Shown: positions 50,756 to 58,956 of the stretch, piece by piece
How positions within the stretch are numbered: the first letter of the stretch is position 1
How the letters are laid out: each line of letters begins with the position of its first letter
From: Muricea muricata
Taxonomy: Eukaryota > Cnidaria > Anthozoa > Malacalcyonacea > Plexauridae
Direction: 5' to 3'
Assembly: GCA_963855995.1 (NCBI GenBank)
Contig: OY979718.1
Coordinates: 42,777,559 to 42,841,558 of the forward strand
Length of the DNA: 64,000 nt
Program-made: the position numbers and the translations under genes
Notes under the pieces: generated by a model
Database searches by the model: none
What the model was told of the DNA's origin: nothing
Seen by the model: only the letters and a program-made list of their open reading frames with translations

Positions 50756-52167
50756 GTTTAAACTTCGGTTACTCACCACCAGGTTTGGGGAGAATTAAAA
50801 AAGATATCAAAATGAACGGTCATAAAATCTTAGACCTTCCATCACCAACGTCGGATTCGGAACCCATTACGAAAAGTTATGCGGACACACATTATTCTAG
50901 TGGTGGCGGTTCTTCGAAAGGTCCGAAAGGGAGCCCAGGACCACAAGGACCTCGTGGTTTGAAAGGAAGTCCAGGACCACAAGGACCTCGTGGTTTGAAA
51001 GGAAGTCCTGGTCGTGGTGGATCACAAGGAAGCCCAGGACCGCAAGGACCTCGTGGTTTGAAAGAAAGTCCAGGATCACAAGGACCTCGTGGTTTGAAAG
51101 GAAGTCTTGGTCGTTATGGTTCACAAGGAAGTCCAGGACCACAAGGATCTCGTGGTTTGAAAGGCAGCCCTGGGCCACGCGGTCCCGCTGGCAGCGGTGG
51201 ATTATCAGACGCAGGTTTTACAATACAAGGGGATATTAATATGAACAACAACAAAATTACAAACCTTCCAGACCCAACATTAGCAAACGATCCCATTACA
51301 AAACAATACGCTAACCGAGTATACTTGACCGACAGCGGGTTTACGATGCAAGACAACATAGGTATGAACAACCACGAAATATTAGGTTTAAACCCGGTTC
51401 CATCCGGCGATACGTCAGCCGTGTCCAAAAGTTATACCGACACGGCGTATATTAAAAAAGACACCAATATTGATATGAACGGCCACCGTATTACCGGTTT
51501 GCCTATCATCCCTTTAACATCTAGCGAACCGATCACGAAAGGTTTTGTCGAAAGGTATTATTCAGATTATACGAACATTATGACGTTTAAAGGGAAGCCT
51601 GGTAGCGTTACAATTCTTAGGCAAGACAATATGGTCGACTCGCCTGAGAACGGACGTGCTACGAAAACGTTAGACTTTTCAAAAGTAGGCAGCAGTTATC
51701 AAATAAATTTTTCCGTCCAACCAAAACTCCCAAACGGTGTTTACACGTACGAGATGGATGTTGTTTTAACGACTTCTAGAGGATACGATGTAATGTTGAG
51801 GGGCGATTGTGGTGGTTCTGGGTACAATGCGTCAACGAAATATAAGTATTGGAGTTGGAGTTATGAGAATAAGATTGCTCATAACGATGTACAGGGTGGG
51901 ATATTCCATAGAGGTACTGGTAAAAGGGCACGTATTCAAGGGTCGTTTTTGAATCGGGGTACGCGTATTTACGGACAAGAAATTTCGCTTTCGTTAGATT
52001 ATGAAAATGGGAAAACGTACGAATTTGTTCTGCAGGATTTGGTGTCAAGAAGTACCGACCACGTTCTTGGTAACTCTATCTATTTTGTATTCCAACCTGA
52101 TAATAACCATACGATGGACTTTACGGACGAAACGTATTTTTCGTTTAAACGGTTATTGAAACTCTAG
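50752..52167 (+). CDS. Collagen-like fibre protein, 471 aa
   Basis: Residues 19-48 hold a first unit of the pattern I-x-MNxxxIxxLPxP...PITKxYxDxxY. Residues 57-147 are a collagen-like Gly-x-y region with repeats of [13 protein letters not shown]. Three more MN..I..L..P units follow (161-191, 202-233, 239-270). They resemble trimerisation repeats of bacteriophage tail fibres. Residues 275-471 form a β-rich C-terminal domain ([40 protein letters not shown]), a likely knob. An attachment fibre is the natural reading. The frame is intact. Confidence 0.75.
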   Translation: MSLNFGYSPPGLGRIKKDIKMNGHKILDLPSPTSDSEPITKSYADTHYSSGGGSSKGPKGSPGPQGPRGLKGSPGPQGPRGLKGSPGRGGSQGSPGPQGPRGLKESPGSQGPRGLKGSLGRYGSQGSPGPQGSRGLKGSPGPRGPAGSGGLSDAGFTIQGDINMNNNKITNLPDPTLANDPITKQYANRVYLTDSGFTMQDNIGMNNHEILGLNPVPSGDTSAVSKSYTDTAYIKKDTNIDMNGHRITGLPIIPLTSSEPITKGFVERYYSDYTNIMTFKGKPGSVTILRQDNMVDSPENGRATKTLDFSKVGSSYQINFSVQPKLPNGVYTYEMDVVLTTSRGYDVMLRGDCGGSGYNASTKYKYWSWSYENKIAHNDVQGGIFHRGTGKRARIQGSFLNRGTRIYGQEISLSLDYENGKTYEFVLQDLVSRSTDHVLGNSIYFVFQPDNNHTMDFTDETYFSFKRLLKL

Positions 52168-52187
52168 GTTCATTAAAAAAAGTTTTT

Positions 52188-52219
52188 GATTCGTAACGAA
52201 AAAAAAAACGTTACGAATC
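52188..52219. terminator. Hairpin after the fibre gene
   Basis: GATTCGTAACG and CGTTACGAATC form an 11-bp perfect stem around an A-run of ten. It lies 21 bases after the fibre stop codon. A 3'-end signal is likely. Confidence 0.55.
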
Positions 52220-52233
52220 CCACCCTATTTTAT

Positions 52234-52281
52234 TATATACTTTTTGAAACGTTTTAATAGTTGATTTTCATATAATAAAGA
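52234..52281 (+). promoter_or_regulatory. Promoter region of the zinc-ribbon gene
   Basis: TATATAC at 52,234, then TTTGAAACGTTTTAATAGTT at 52,243-52,262, then ATAATAAAGA before ATG 52,282. The same TATA-plus-motif layout occurs at 39,915, 40,033, 40,505 and 42,468. It is therefore a recurrent element of this Polinton, probably a promoter. Confidence 0.55.
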
Positions 52282-53253
52282 ATGAATATTGACCCAAGAC
52301 AATTTATTAATTGTAGTCATACCCGTAAAGAAAAATACGGAATTTTCCATCGCTGTGCGGATTGTAAATACCACTTTTGTTATGATGAGACAAAATATTC
52401 TCACCCGGACCAATACAAAGACTGTGAACATCCCGTAAAGGGTGACATCTTCGGAGACCTCACTTGTCTCCGATGCGGGCTTCGATTCACTTCAGTCCTC
52501 AGTACGTGCAAGCATCGCCGTAAAAAGAGATTCTTTGACTACTCGGATTTTTATTGTTGTGCTGATTGTGGTTACCACTTCGTCGACGGCGACCCAAAAC
52601 TCAGACATCCTGGCCAATACGAAAATTGTGAACACACAGATCAAAGGATGGTTGATAACCAACTCTTATGCTTACGTTGTGGACTCAGATTTACAGGACC
52701 ACCTCCCATACCATTTGAAGAAGAGGAAAAAACCAAGTGTAAACATACCCGTTTAGAAAATATGTGTCGGACCGTATTTTGCACAAATTGTGGTTTAGTT
52801 GATGAATACATACCTTATGATGAAACGTGTAAACACCCTCATCTCACAGAAAAGAACGATAACACATTATGTTCAAATTGTGGTTTATTCGAAGAATACG
52901 AGTCGATAGACGAACTCTGTTTAGACCTTGGTTACCACGCGAGAATACAAGAAAACAAAACCAACCTAAACGAACACTCGAAAGTTAAGGACCTGAGAGA
53001 AGCCGCAAAAAAGGCCGGTGTTAAACGCGTTACCGTAATGTCTAAAAAACAACTTTGTAAAGTTCTAGGGATAAAAAATTCAAATGAAGGAAAGTACATT
53101 CTCAAAAACCTAAAAACAGGTAAAGAGCATAGACTCAAAAACCGAAAAGAAATCTCAGACAAGTTTGGTATTTGTCAAGGGTCACTATCGTTCCTTTTGA
53201 AAAAAGGAAAAGCTACCGTAAACGGAAACACGTACTCGCTGGAAAAACTTTAG
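52282..53253 (+). CDS. Six-zinc-ribbon protein with SAP-like and NUMOD1-like ends, 323 aa
   Basis: Residues about 10-215 hold six tandem units of Cx(H)...CxxC(G/K), for example NCSHTRKEKYGIFHRCADC, DCEHPVKGDIFGDLTCLRCG, TCKHRRKKRFF..YCCADCG, NCEHTDQRMVDNQLLCLRCG, KCKHTRLENM..FCTNCGL and TCKHPHLTEK..LCSNCGL. Residues about 235-262 resemble a SAP/Rho-N-like helix pair (DLREAAKKAGVKRVTVMSKK). The last 55 residues (LKNLKTGKEHRLKNRKEISD..GKATVNGNTYS) resemble a NUMOD1 DNA-binding module. A sequence-specific DNA-binding or transcription factor is likely. The TAG stop abuts the right terminal repeat. Confidence 0.75.
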   Translation: MNIDPRQFINCSHTRKEKYGIFHRCADCKYHFCYDETKYSHPDQYKDCEHPVKGDIFGDLTCLRCGLRFTSVLSTCKHRRKKRFFDYSDFYCCADCGYHFVDGDPKLRHPGQYENCEHTDQRMVDNQLLCLRCGLRFTGPPPIPFEEEEKTKCKHTRLENMCRTVFCTNCGLVDEYIPYDETCKHPHLTEKNDNTLCSNCGLFEEYESIDELCLDLGYHARIQENKTNLNEHSKVKDLREAAKKAGVKRVTVMSKKQLCKVLGIKNSNEGKYILKNLKTGKEHRLKNRKEISDKFGICQGSLSFLLKKGKATVNGNTYSLEKL

Positions 53254-53255
53254 GG

Positions 53256-53468
53256 AAATTCTTTTGAAACGTTTTCAAAAGAATTTTTAACGAATTTTTT
53301 GTACGGATGGAAGGGGGAGAAAAGGGGAGGAGGGGCGACGGATGGGGAAGAGGATTTGAAAATGTGCTGGAACCTCAAAATGGTAATTACCTGTGCCCGC
53401 GGTCACAATTTTGGATGCTGGTCAGTTAAAAAATTAAAATGTGCTGGAACCGGCCTTTCTATACTACT
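53256..53468. repeat. Right terminal inverted repeat
   Basis: About 213 bp, matching the left repeat in reverse. It includes an extra pyrimidine/purine-rich block of about 35 bases (53,318-53,352) flanked by CGGATGG copies. It begins next to the stop codon of the zinc-ribbon gene with AAATTCTTTTGAAACGTTTT, which repeats the core of the internal motif. Confidence 0.9.
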
Positions 53469-53474
53469 ATTGTG
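53469..53474. repeat. Right 6-bp target-site duplication ATTGTG
   Basis: Identical to 35,070-35,075. Confidence 0.95.
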
Positions 53475-53985
53475 AACAATTTCCTGCACAGTTTGTTCAA
53501 ATAGGTCGATGTGTTTTTGAAAGAAAATTAAGTGACCCAAGCGACCGGAACGTTTGTTTATCGTGCCCTCTTGGAGACGCTCTTGAACTATGATCCGGCC
53601 ACAAAACAGTCTCAATTGACGGTCGGCATGTTCTACAAGGACACACCCGCAAAGCTGGACGTCGCTGATCCGACGATTGCTGTGGCAGCCATCGCTAATC
53701 ACGGTCTCAAAAAGAGATACGTGTTCAGCCATGAAAGCGGAATCATCGAAATGGCGGGACCGTTGTTCTGTGACGTGTTTAGAAGCGAATGTCTCCTCCT
53801 GAGTTTTATCGATCTCAAAATCATTTTGAATCGTAACACGAACCAGTTTTGTTTGATGGCTTCCGAGGACGATGCGGATTACAGTGTGAAACTGACCGAA
53901 GCTTATCTCAAGATACGCGTAAACCCAAAGTGAGTCCGAGCATTTCCATCGCCCACGAATTGGCGCTGAAACCAGCACCATTTTC
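53475..53985 (+). pseudogene. Old Polinton F54H12.2-like capsid protein, 3' part
   Basis: This continues the frame broken at 35,075. Recognisable blocks are NNFLHSLFK, a YRALLETLLNYDPATKQSQL stretch, GLKKRYVFSHESGIIEMAG and KLTEAYLKIRV. All are typical of F54H12.2-like proteins. Stops occur at 53,502-53,504 and 53,529-53,531, and a frame change near 53,930. After a SIAHELALKPAP segment the similarity ends near 53,985, so the C-terminal third of the gene is gone. Confidence 0.85.
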
Positions 53986-54104
53986 TTATTGTGCTTCATG
54001 TCTAGAACAAAAAGGAGTTCTTCTTCTTCTTCTTGCAATATTTTTAAACGCACGGCCCTTTGAAAATCACGCAAGTGAAAGGCTACCGTGTATAAATATT
54101 TTTA

Positions 54105-54125
54105 AATAATAATAATAATAATAAT
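54105..54125. repeat. (AAT)n microsatellite
   Basis: About seven ATA/AAT triplets. Confidence 0.8.
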
Positions 54126-54148
54126 TACTGGAAATAATATATGCTAGT

Positions 54149-54505
54149 GCTGTAGCACACGAAATTCAAAATTTACGTCGCGAAATATGCCGCGGCTGTA
54201 AAGTGTACACGCAGGAATGCGCACTTCGCAACATTTTAACCAAAATCACAACTTTTTTAAGAATTGTTGCAAGTCTTTTTTTCTCCTTTTTAGCCGATAT
54301 AAGTCTTCCCGCCGAAAAAGAAGAAGAATGCCAGTTTTGCCTGGAAACAATAACAAAAGGACAATTTCTGGTATTTAAACTGCCGTGTTTCGGACAACAC
54401 AGCCACACAGAATGTTTCAAAACCTGGGCATCTCATGCAGAATCAGCCGTGCGCTGCGTCTACTGCAGATCAACTCACCCGTACGAAGACGCGTTCTTCC
54501 TCTGA
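54149..54505 (+). CDS. RING-type zinc-finger protein of the old Polinton, about 115 aa
   Basis: The frame is open from about 54,120 to TGA at 54,503-54,505, with a candidate ATG at 54,203. An EICRGCKVYTQECAL cysteine cluster precedes a hydrophobic stretch (FLRIVASLFFSFL). A RING-like finger follows: CQFCLETI, LPCFGQHSHTECFKTWA, then RCVYCRS. Cys/His order fits a RING-H2-like domain, usual in E3 ubiquitin ligases. Small RING genes occur in adintovirus/Polinton genomes, which would make it the next gene of the old element; the distance to the capsid remnant fits. It seems less damaged than its neighbours. Confidence 0.6.
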   Translation, partial: AVAHEIQNLRREICRGCKVYTQECALRNILTKITTFLRIVASLFFSFLADISLPAEKEEECQFCLETITKGQFLVFKLPCFGQHSHTECFKTWASHAESAVRCVYCRSTHPYEDAFFL

Positions 54506-54672
54506 CCTCTGCTTACAAGAATACACAAAAAACTCGATTCGGCGTGTGTCACGCGAATGTTCACACAGAATGCACAACAGCCCTCACAACTCTACTCTCC
54601 CTTCTAACCTACGATCACACGCTGGAATGCGGACAACTCGTTCATTGTAATCAACTCTGGGTACATGTATAA
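54506..54672 (+). other. Possible decayed continuation after the RING gene
   Basis: A frame ending at 54,670-54,672 contains FGVCHANVHTECTTAL and LECGQLVHCNQLW, with Cys/His spacing slightly like the preceding finger. It may be a decayed second finger copy. Weak support. Confidence 0.25.
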
Positions 54673-56065
54673 CAAGCATTTGAACAGTTATAAAGCGTCA
54701 TTTGAACGCTTTATTCGAAAAGTTCTATTTGAAACATTTGTTTATCGCAAAGTTCTATTTACGTTTATTGTTGTAAACAACTTTATAATATATACATTTC
54801 AAAACACATATTCCGCGTTCTCTGCAACCTGAATACTCATTTTTCCGAGGTAGGTTAAAACACTTATAATATGCCACTCAAAAACACTTGATATTCCCAG
54901 GTAGGGTAAAATCACTCCCCCTCCCCCCCATTTAATGTAAACACTCTATGATATACAGCTCAAAAACACCCCATCATTCATATTACGTCGTCGATCATAA
55001 AGGGCCCCTCGTGATGACGTGACTTCCAGTCCTTCTACTGCCAAGCTTTCTGATGACGTCTATTTCATACTAGTTACTTCCGTTCCCATACGGACGAGGT
55101 AAGACTACTTGCGCTTGCTTTGACGTCTTGAAAAGCTCTTCAAAATTTAGAATCGTTGATTGTTGTATTAATTAGTTTTGATAACGCTGGTGAATGTTTA
55201 GCTGATGCAATTTTAACTACAATGGAAGAGTTATTTAGTATTCTTTGTTATTAACTTATTATAAATACGAGCACAAACAGAAAGTCGTCCATCCTCAAGT
55301 CTGGCTCATACTCACCGTCGCAAGAATCGGGAATGACTTCTCCTGGCCGATGTGATTGAGTGAATTCTATACCTTTGCAAAAGCAATCTAATATCTAGTT
55401 TGTTCACATATCCATCCACATTCGCGAGAAGCAGAAAATCCCCGATTCTTACGACAAGTGCAGTGAACCAGGATTAAGTATATCAGCATACGTTGAAAGA
55501 GATAGGTAACTGGTACGAGTTACGATTTTTTCTCAAACTTATGCTGTCATATTTAGAGAAGATCTAGAAGGGATTGTTTCTGTAGTGCATTTTTATATTT
55601 GTTTTATTGGGTGTAAATATGCATCAACTGAATCGTGTTTTGATTCGTAGTTAAAAGGCATAAAGCCTTGTGTCGTTGTTATTTAATGAGTAAACTCCTT
55701 AAAAAGTGAATTGATATTTTATTTGTGTTGTTGAAGTAACATTATTTATCGTACGACACACCAAAAATCATTAGCTGGGTTTCCATTCGAGACAAGAATC
55801 TCGTTTCACACGGGAATCTCTCATAGACAAGAAACCGTCTCAAGTTAACTTATGTAGACTAGTTTCTCGTCTCAACTTTCTCGTCTAACTTTCGCGTCGA
55901 AAGAGACGGAAAGGGCGAAGGGGAATCTATTCCGGTCAAGAAGTCGTTTTAAATTTGCATTCAGACGGATAAATAAGACGAGTTTCTTCTCAATCAAGGA
56001 TTGGAACTAGGTAAGGGTTTTCATCGAGTCTCCCCGTTCCCATTGAATTCTGTTATTGTTCCTCA
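54673..56065. other. Intergenic DNA with short internal repeats
   Basis: Around 55,790-55,990 there is a cluster of CTCGTCT/GAGACGA-type motifs in both orientations (AAGAATCTCGTTTC, GAGACGGAAAG, AAGACGAGTTTC). It may be a small inverted-repeat element. No gene is supported. Confidence 0.4.
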
Positions 56066-56069
56066 TATC

Positions 56070-57015
56070 GAACCATGGAAAATTATAAAAAATTTAAGAC
56101 ATCTCCGTCACGAAGCTGAGCTTATCAAATGTAAATGTTCCGAAGATCCAACTAAATATCACATACTTTTTTTACGTGTTTCAATAAAATTGGAGAAAAT
56201 TTAGCTAACGAACTACCTGGCACTACTGAAACTGAATTCTATGTTACTCCTAGTAATTCAAATTTTCAAATACAAAATGTGTCTGATGTAGATGTATTTG
56301 CTATGTGGACATGATAAAATGCCTCCAAAGCTTTTGCAAGACTCTGCACGAGTTATGCTCCAATTTTAGGTCATATTTTTAACCAGTCAATTGATCAACA
56401 CAGGTATTTTTCCAAAGGATGTAAAAACTGCAATAATTTCTCCATCAATTTCTCAATGAAAGTAAGATGGAATGTGGCAACTATTGACCTATCTCGGTTC
56501 TTTCAACAGTTGCCAAAATTTTTGAGAAATTAGTGCTAGTGTAATTGTACGAACATTTGGAGAATAACGCAATACTTCTTGTTTCATAGCAATGGTAGAA
56601 ATAAAAACTTCAACGGAAACTGCAATGATTATTGTAACTAATAAATGGCTAATAAACATGGATCAGGGATATTTAAAATAGGGGTAATATGTTTTTCTAT
56701 GAAAACTTTGTTAAAAAAGTTAACTCTTTATTGATGCAATGGACTATCATTAAGATGGTTTCGATCCTATTTTAATAGCTCTCAAATGTGTGAAGTTGCT
56801 CAAATAGTGTCCTCTACTCAAGGGCCTAACTTGGGTCCATTACTCTTTCTTATATTAATGTAAATGACTTTCCTAATTGTCTATCTTTCTCGAACACAAA
56901 CCTGTTTGCGCATGATCATACAAATTTAACAACCAGCGGCATATCAGCTGATATCGATTAAATGAGAATCTAGAAAATGTTCATCCATGGTTGCTTGCCA
57001 ACAAATTATAACCCT
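56070..57015 (+). pseudogene. Heavily degraded LINE reverse transcriptase
   Basis: With many frame changes, the plus strand gives recognisable blocks in order: a GHDKMPPKLLQDSARV segment, IFNQSIDTGIFPKDVKTAII, WPISVLSTVAKIFEKLV, YGLSLRWFRSYF, STQGPNLGPLLFLI (motif B) and HPWLLANKL after a lost YADD (FAHDHTN). The order matches CR1/L2/Jockey-type polymerases. Stops and frameshifts every few dozen codons mark it as the oldest retroelement in the window. Confidence 0.7.
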
Positions 57016-58638
57016 ATACATATGAAAAAAGAAAGTGTGTTGATAGTCTCCAGACAGCGTTTAAATGATATCCAAATCCTAAAATCACATTAATTTGGTT
57101 GTGGTTCATGATCAGCGTCCTGGAAAAAATCATGTGGACAATACAATTGCCAAGATTTCAGTGGTCCTGGTGACAACCACAGTATAATGAATGAACAGTA
57201 GGGCCAACTGTAGTACAACATGTCCCTTATTTTTATGTAATTGACTGGTAAGAGTAAAGGCGGAACAGCCAGTTCAACGTTCCTATTGGCCAAAAAATGC
57301 AATTGACTGGCCAGAACCTGTATAATGAATGCGACATGCGTGAGGACACTCAGGACACAAACATCAAAGGTTCCGACTCGAGTTGCCCTTCTGTTTATTT
57401 TCTATTTTGCGGTCACAACAGTGCGATTACCAGTCCTAGTTGTTTTTAATCGTTCCTTCTTAGCCTTTAGTTGCTCATTCATCCACCTAACTTACTTCGA
57501 AATTAATTTATCGTATAAATCGTAAATGGAAAAGCCAAATTACGTGATCAGTAATCAATCAAAATCCCAAAACAAAACAGTGCTAAAATAAAATTGTCCC
57601 TCACATGATCCCTCACATGCCTAGTTGCTATTATCTTACCTTGTGGCAGCGTAAACAGGGTTGGTAGATTGGCTACATAAATGAGCCAAATTTTTAACAA
57701 TGCTCATTGTTTTCCTTTGTATTCGCCTTTTGTACTCTTTGTTATTTTGATGGTACTAATGATGGCTTGGCTTATTTATTCATAAAATCTACCAACCCTG
57801 AGCGTAAAGGAGAACAAAAGTAACTGCGCATTTAGAAGTATGGACACGAGCGAATTACTCCTATTCATCATCATTCGTATGTCTGGCTACTATTGTCCTA
57901 ATGTACTCTTCCGCAAACCAGAACAATGGTACCCAACCATGTGAATAATCCGAAGATGGGAATTGGGTGGCAACTGTGTAAACAAACGTACGTTAGCCGA
58001 TTGTGTCTTATTATATCGGATTATATTGTAATCGCAATTATATCAGATTTTTCATTGTTCACATTCAGTACTTATAGCATGCTATACATGAGTAATCCAG
58101 TAGTTTTAACAATGTAGTTTTACATGGTCATTGAGAGTTTTGTAAAGTCACTTATGGCTCATCTTATTATATGCCCTTGGCAATATTGATCGTTATTGAT
58201 GATGACATAAACTCTGCGCGTACACTAAATATTTGCGTCGGTGCACACATAATCTAATGAAATAATTCAGAGGTCATGAATGTATATGATATAAGCGAAT
58301 AAAGCAACAATGAGAGGCCGTTTTAATGTCTTTTGAAACAAACACGGCAACGAAAGACATCGGACCGGTATAAACTTACCATCGCGTGCCGACGCCAGTT
58401 ACCAAAGCCCAACGTAAGGCTTAAACTGTCAATGAAATACTCGTGCTTTTGGATTCAAACGCTGACAAGAAATACGGACAAAAAACAGAGAAAATACATA
58501 ATTTTAGATAAAAAAATTTGATATTTTTTGAAACCATTTATACCTCTCGCTCCTTGCATTTGAAATGTATCGCTTGTATGTGGAAGCATGTAATTTGATA
58601 CTTTCTCCAACACGCTGAGCAACAGATTTTTGAAAGAG
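57016..58638. other. Intergenic DNA with a dispersed repeat copy
   Basis: Bases 57,265-57,370 match the repeat at about 50-150 at the window start. A loose inverted repeat with GTTGGTAGATT / AATCTACCAACC ends spans 57,658-57,800. No gene is supported. Confidence 0.45.
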
Positions 58639-58956
58639 TCACATGACCTGCCTGAACCAGGGTCTTCGCCGCAGCGCCGGCGTAGGTAAAGACGATTGCA
58701 GGTGGTTATTATTTTCTTTCAAGTAACCTATAACACCGTTGACCATAACAAAAAAGATGACAGTATGCATTGCAGGCATCAAGCCAAAACGAAAGAAAAA
58801 AGATGCCATGAAAACAAAGAAAATAACTTCCTCAGCAAACGTCAATTTGCTTTTTGAAACGATTTCCGATCGCATTGCATTTTGGTAAAGTGCACATTCG
58901 CCATCGTTTCTGTTCGTGTCAAGAAAGATATTTCTAAGTATGGGATAGACAATCAC
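58639..58956 (-). CDS. Possible small membrane protein, 105 aa
   Basis: The minus-strand frame has one broad hydrophobic region of two possible helices (EEVIFFVFMASFFFRFGL and HTVIFFVMVNGVIGYL). A charged N-terminal third and a Pro/Arg tail flank it. No family or splice evidence is seen. It may be chance. Confidence 0.25.
   Translation of the reverse strand: MIVYPILRNIFLDTNRNDGECALYQNAMRSEIVSKSKLTFAEEVIFFVFMASFFFRFGLMPAMHTVIFFVMVNGVIGYLKENNNHLQSSLPTPALRRRPWFRQVM

Larger units (their letters stand above)
35076..53468. mobile_element. Complete-ended Polinton/Maverick element, 18,393 bp
   Basis: Termini are inverted repeats starting AGTAGTATAG with a perfect 6-bp flanking duplication. Inside are the Polinton hallmark genes: protein-primed DNA polymerase B, retroviral-like integrase with chromodomain, FtsK/HerA-type packaging ATPase, double-jelly-roll-like major capsid protein and a minor-capsid-like protein. 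Accessory genes include a GIY-YIG nuclease, a collagen-like fibre and a multi-zinc-ribbon protein. I found no adenain-like cysteine protease. The polymerase, integrase and ATPase frames are interrupted, so this copy should not move by itself. Genes are packed with overlaps of 4 bases or spacers of about 20. Confidence 0.95.

Noticed and set aside
50897-51178. Minus-strand frame opposite the collagen-like region
   Set aside because: Mirror of the Gly-x-y repeat; the plus-strand fibre frame explains it.
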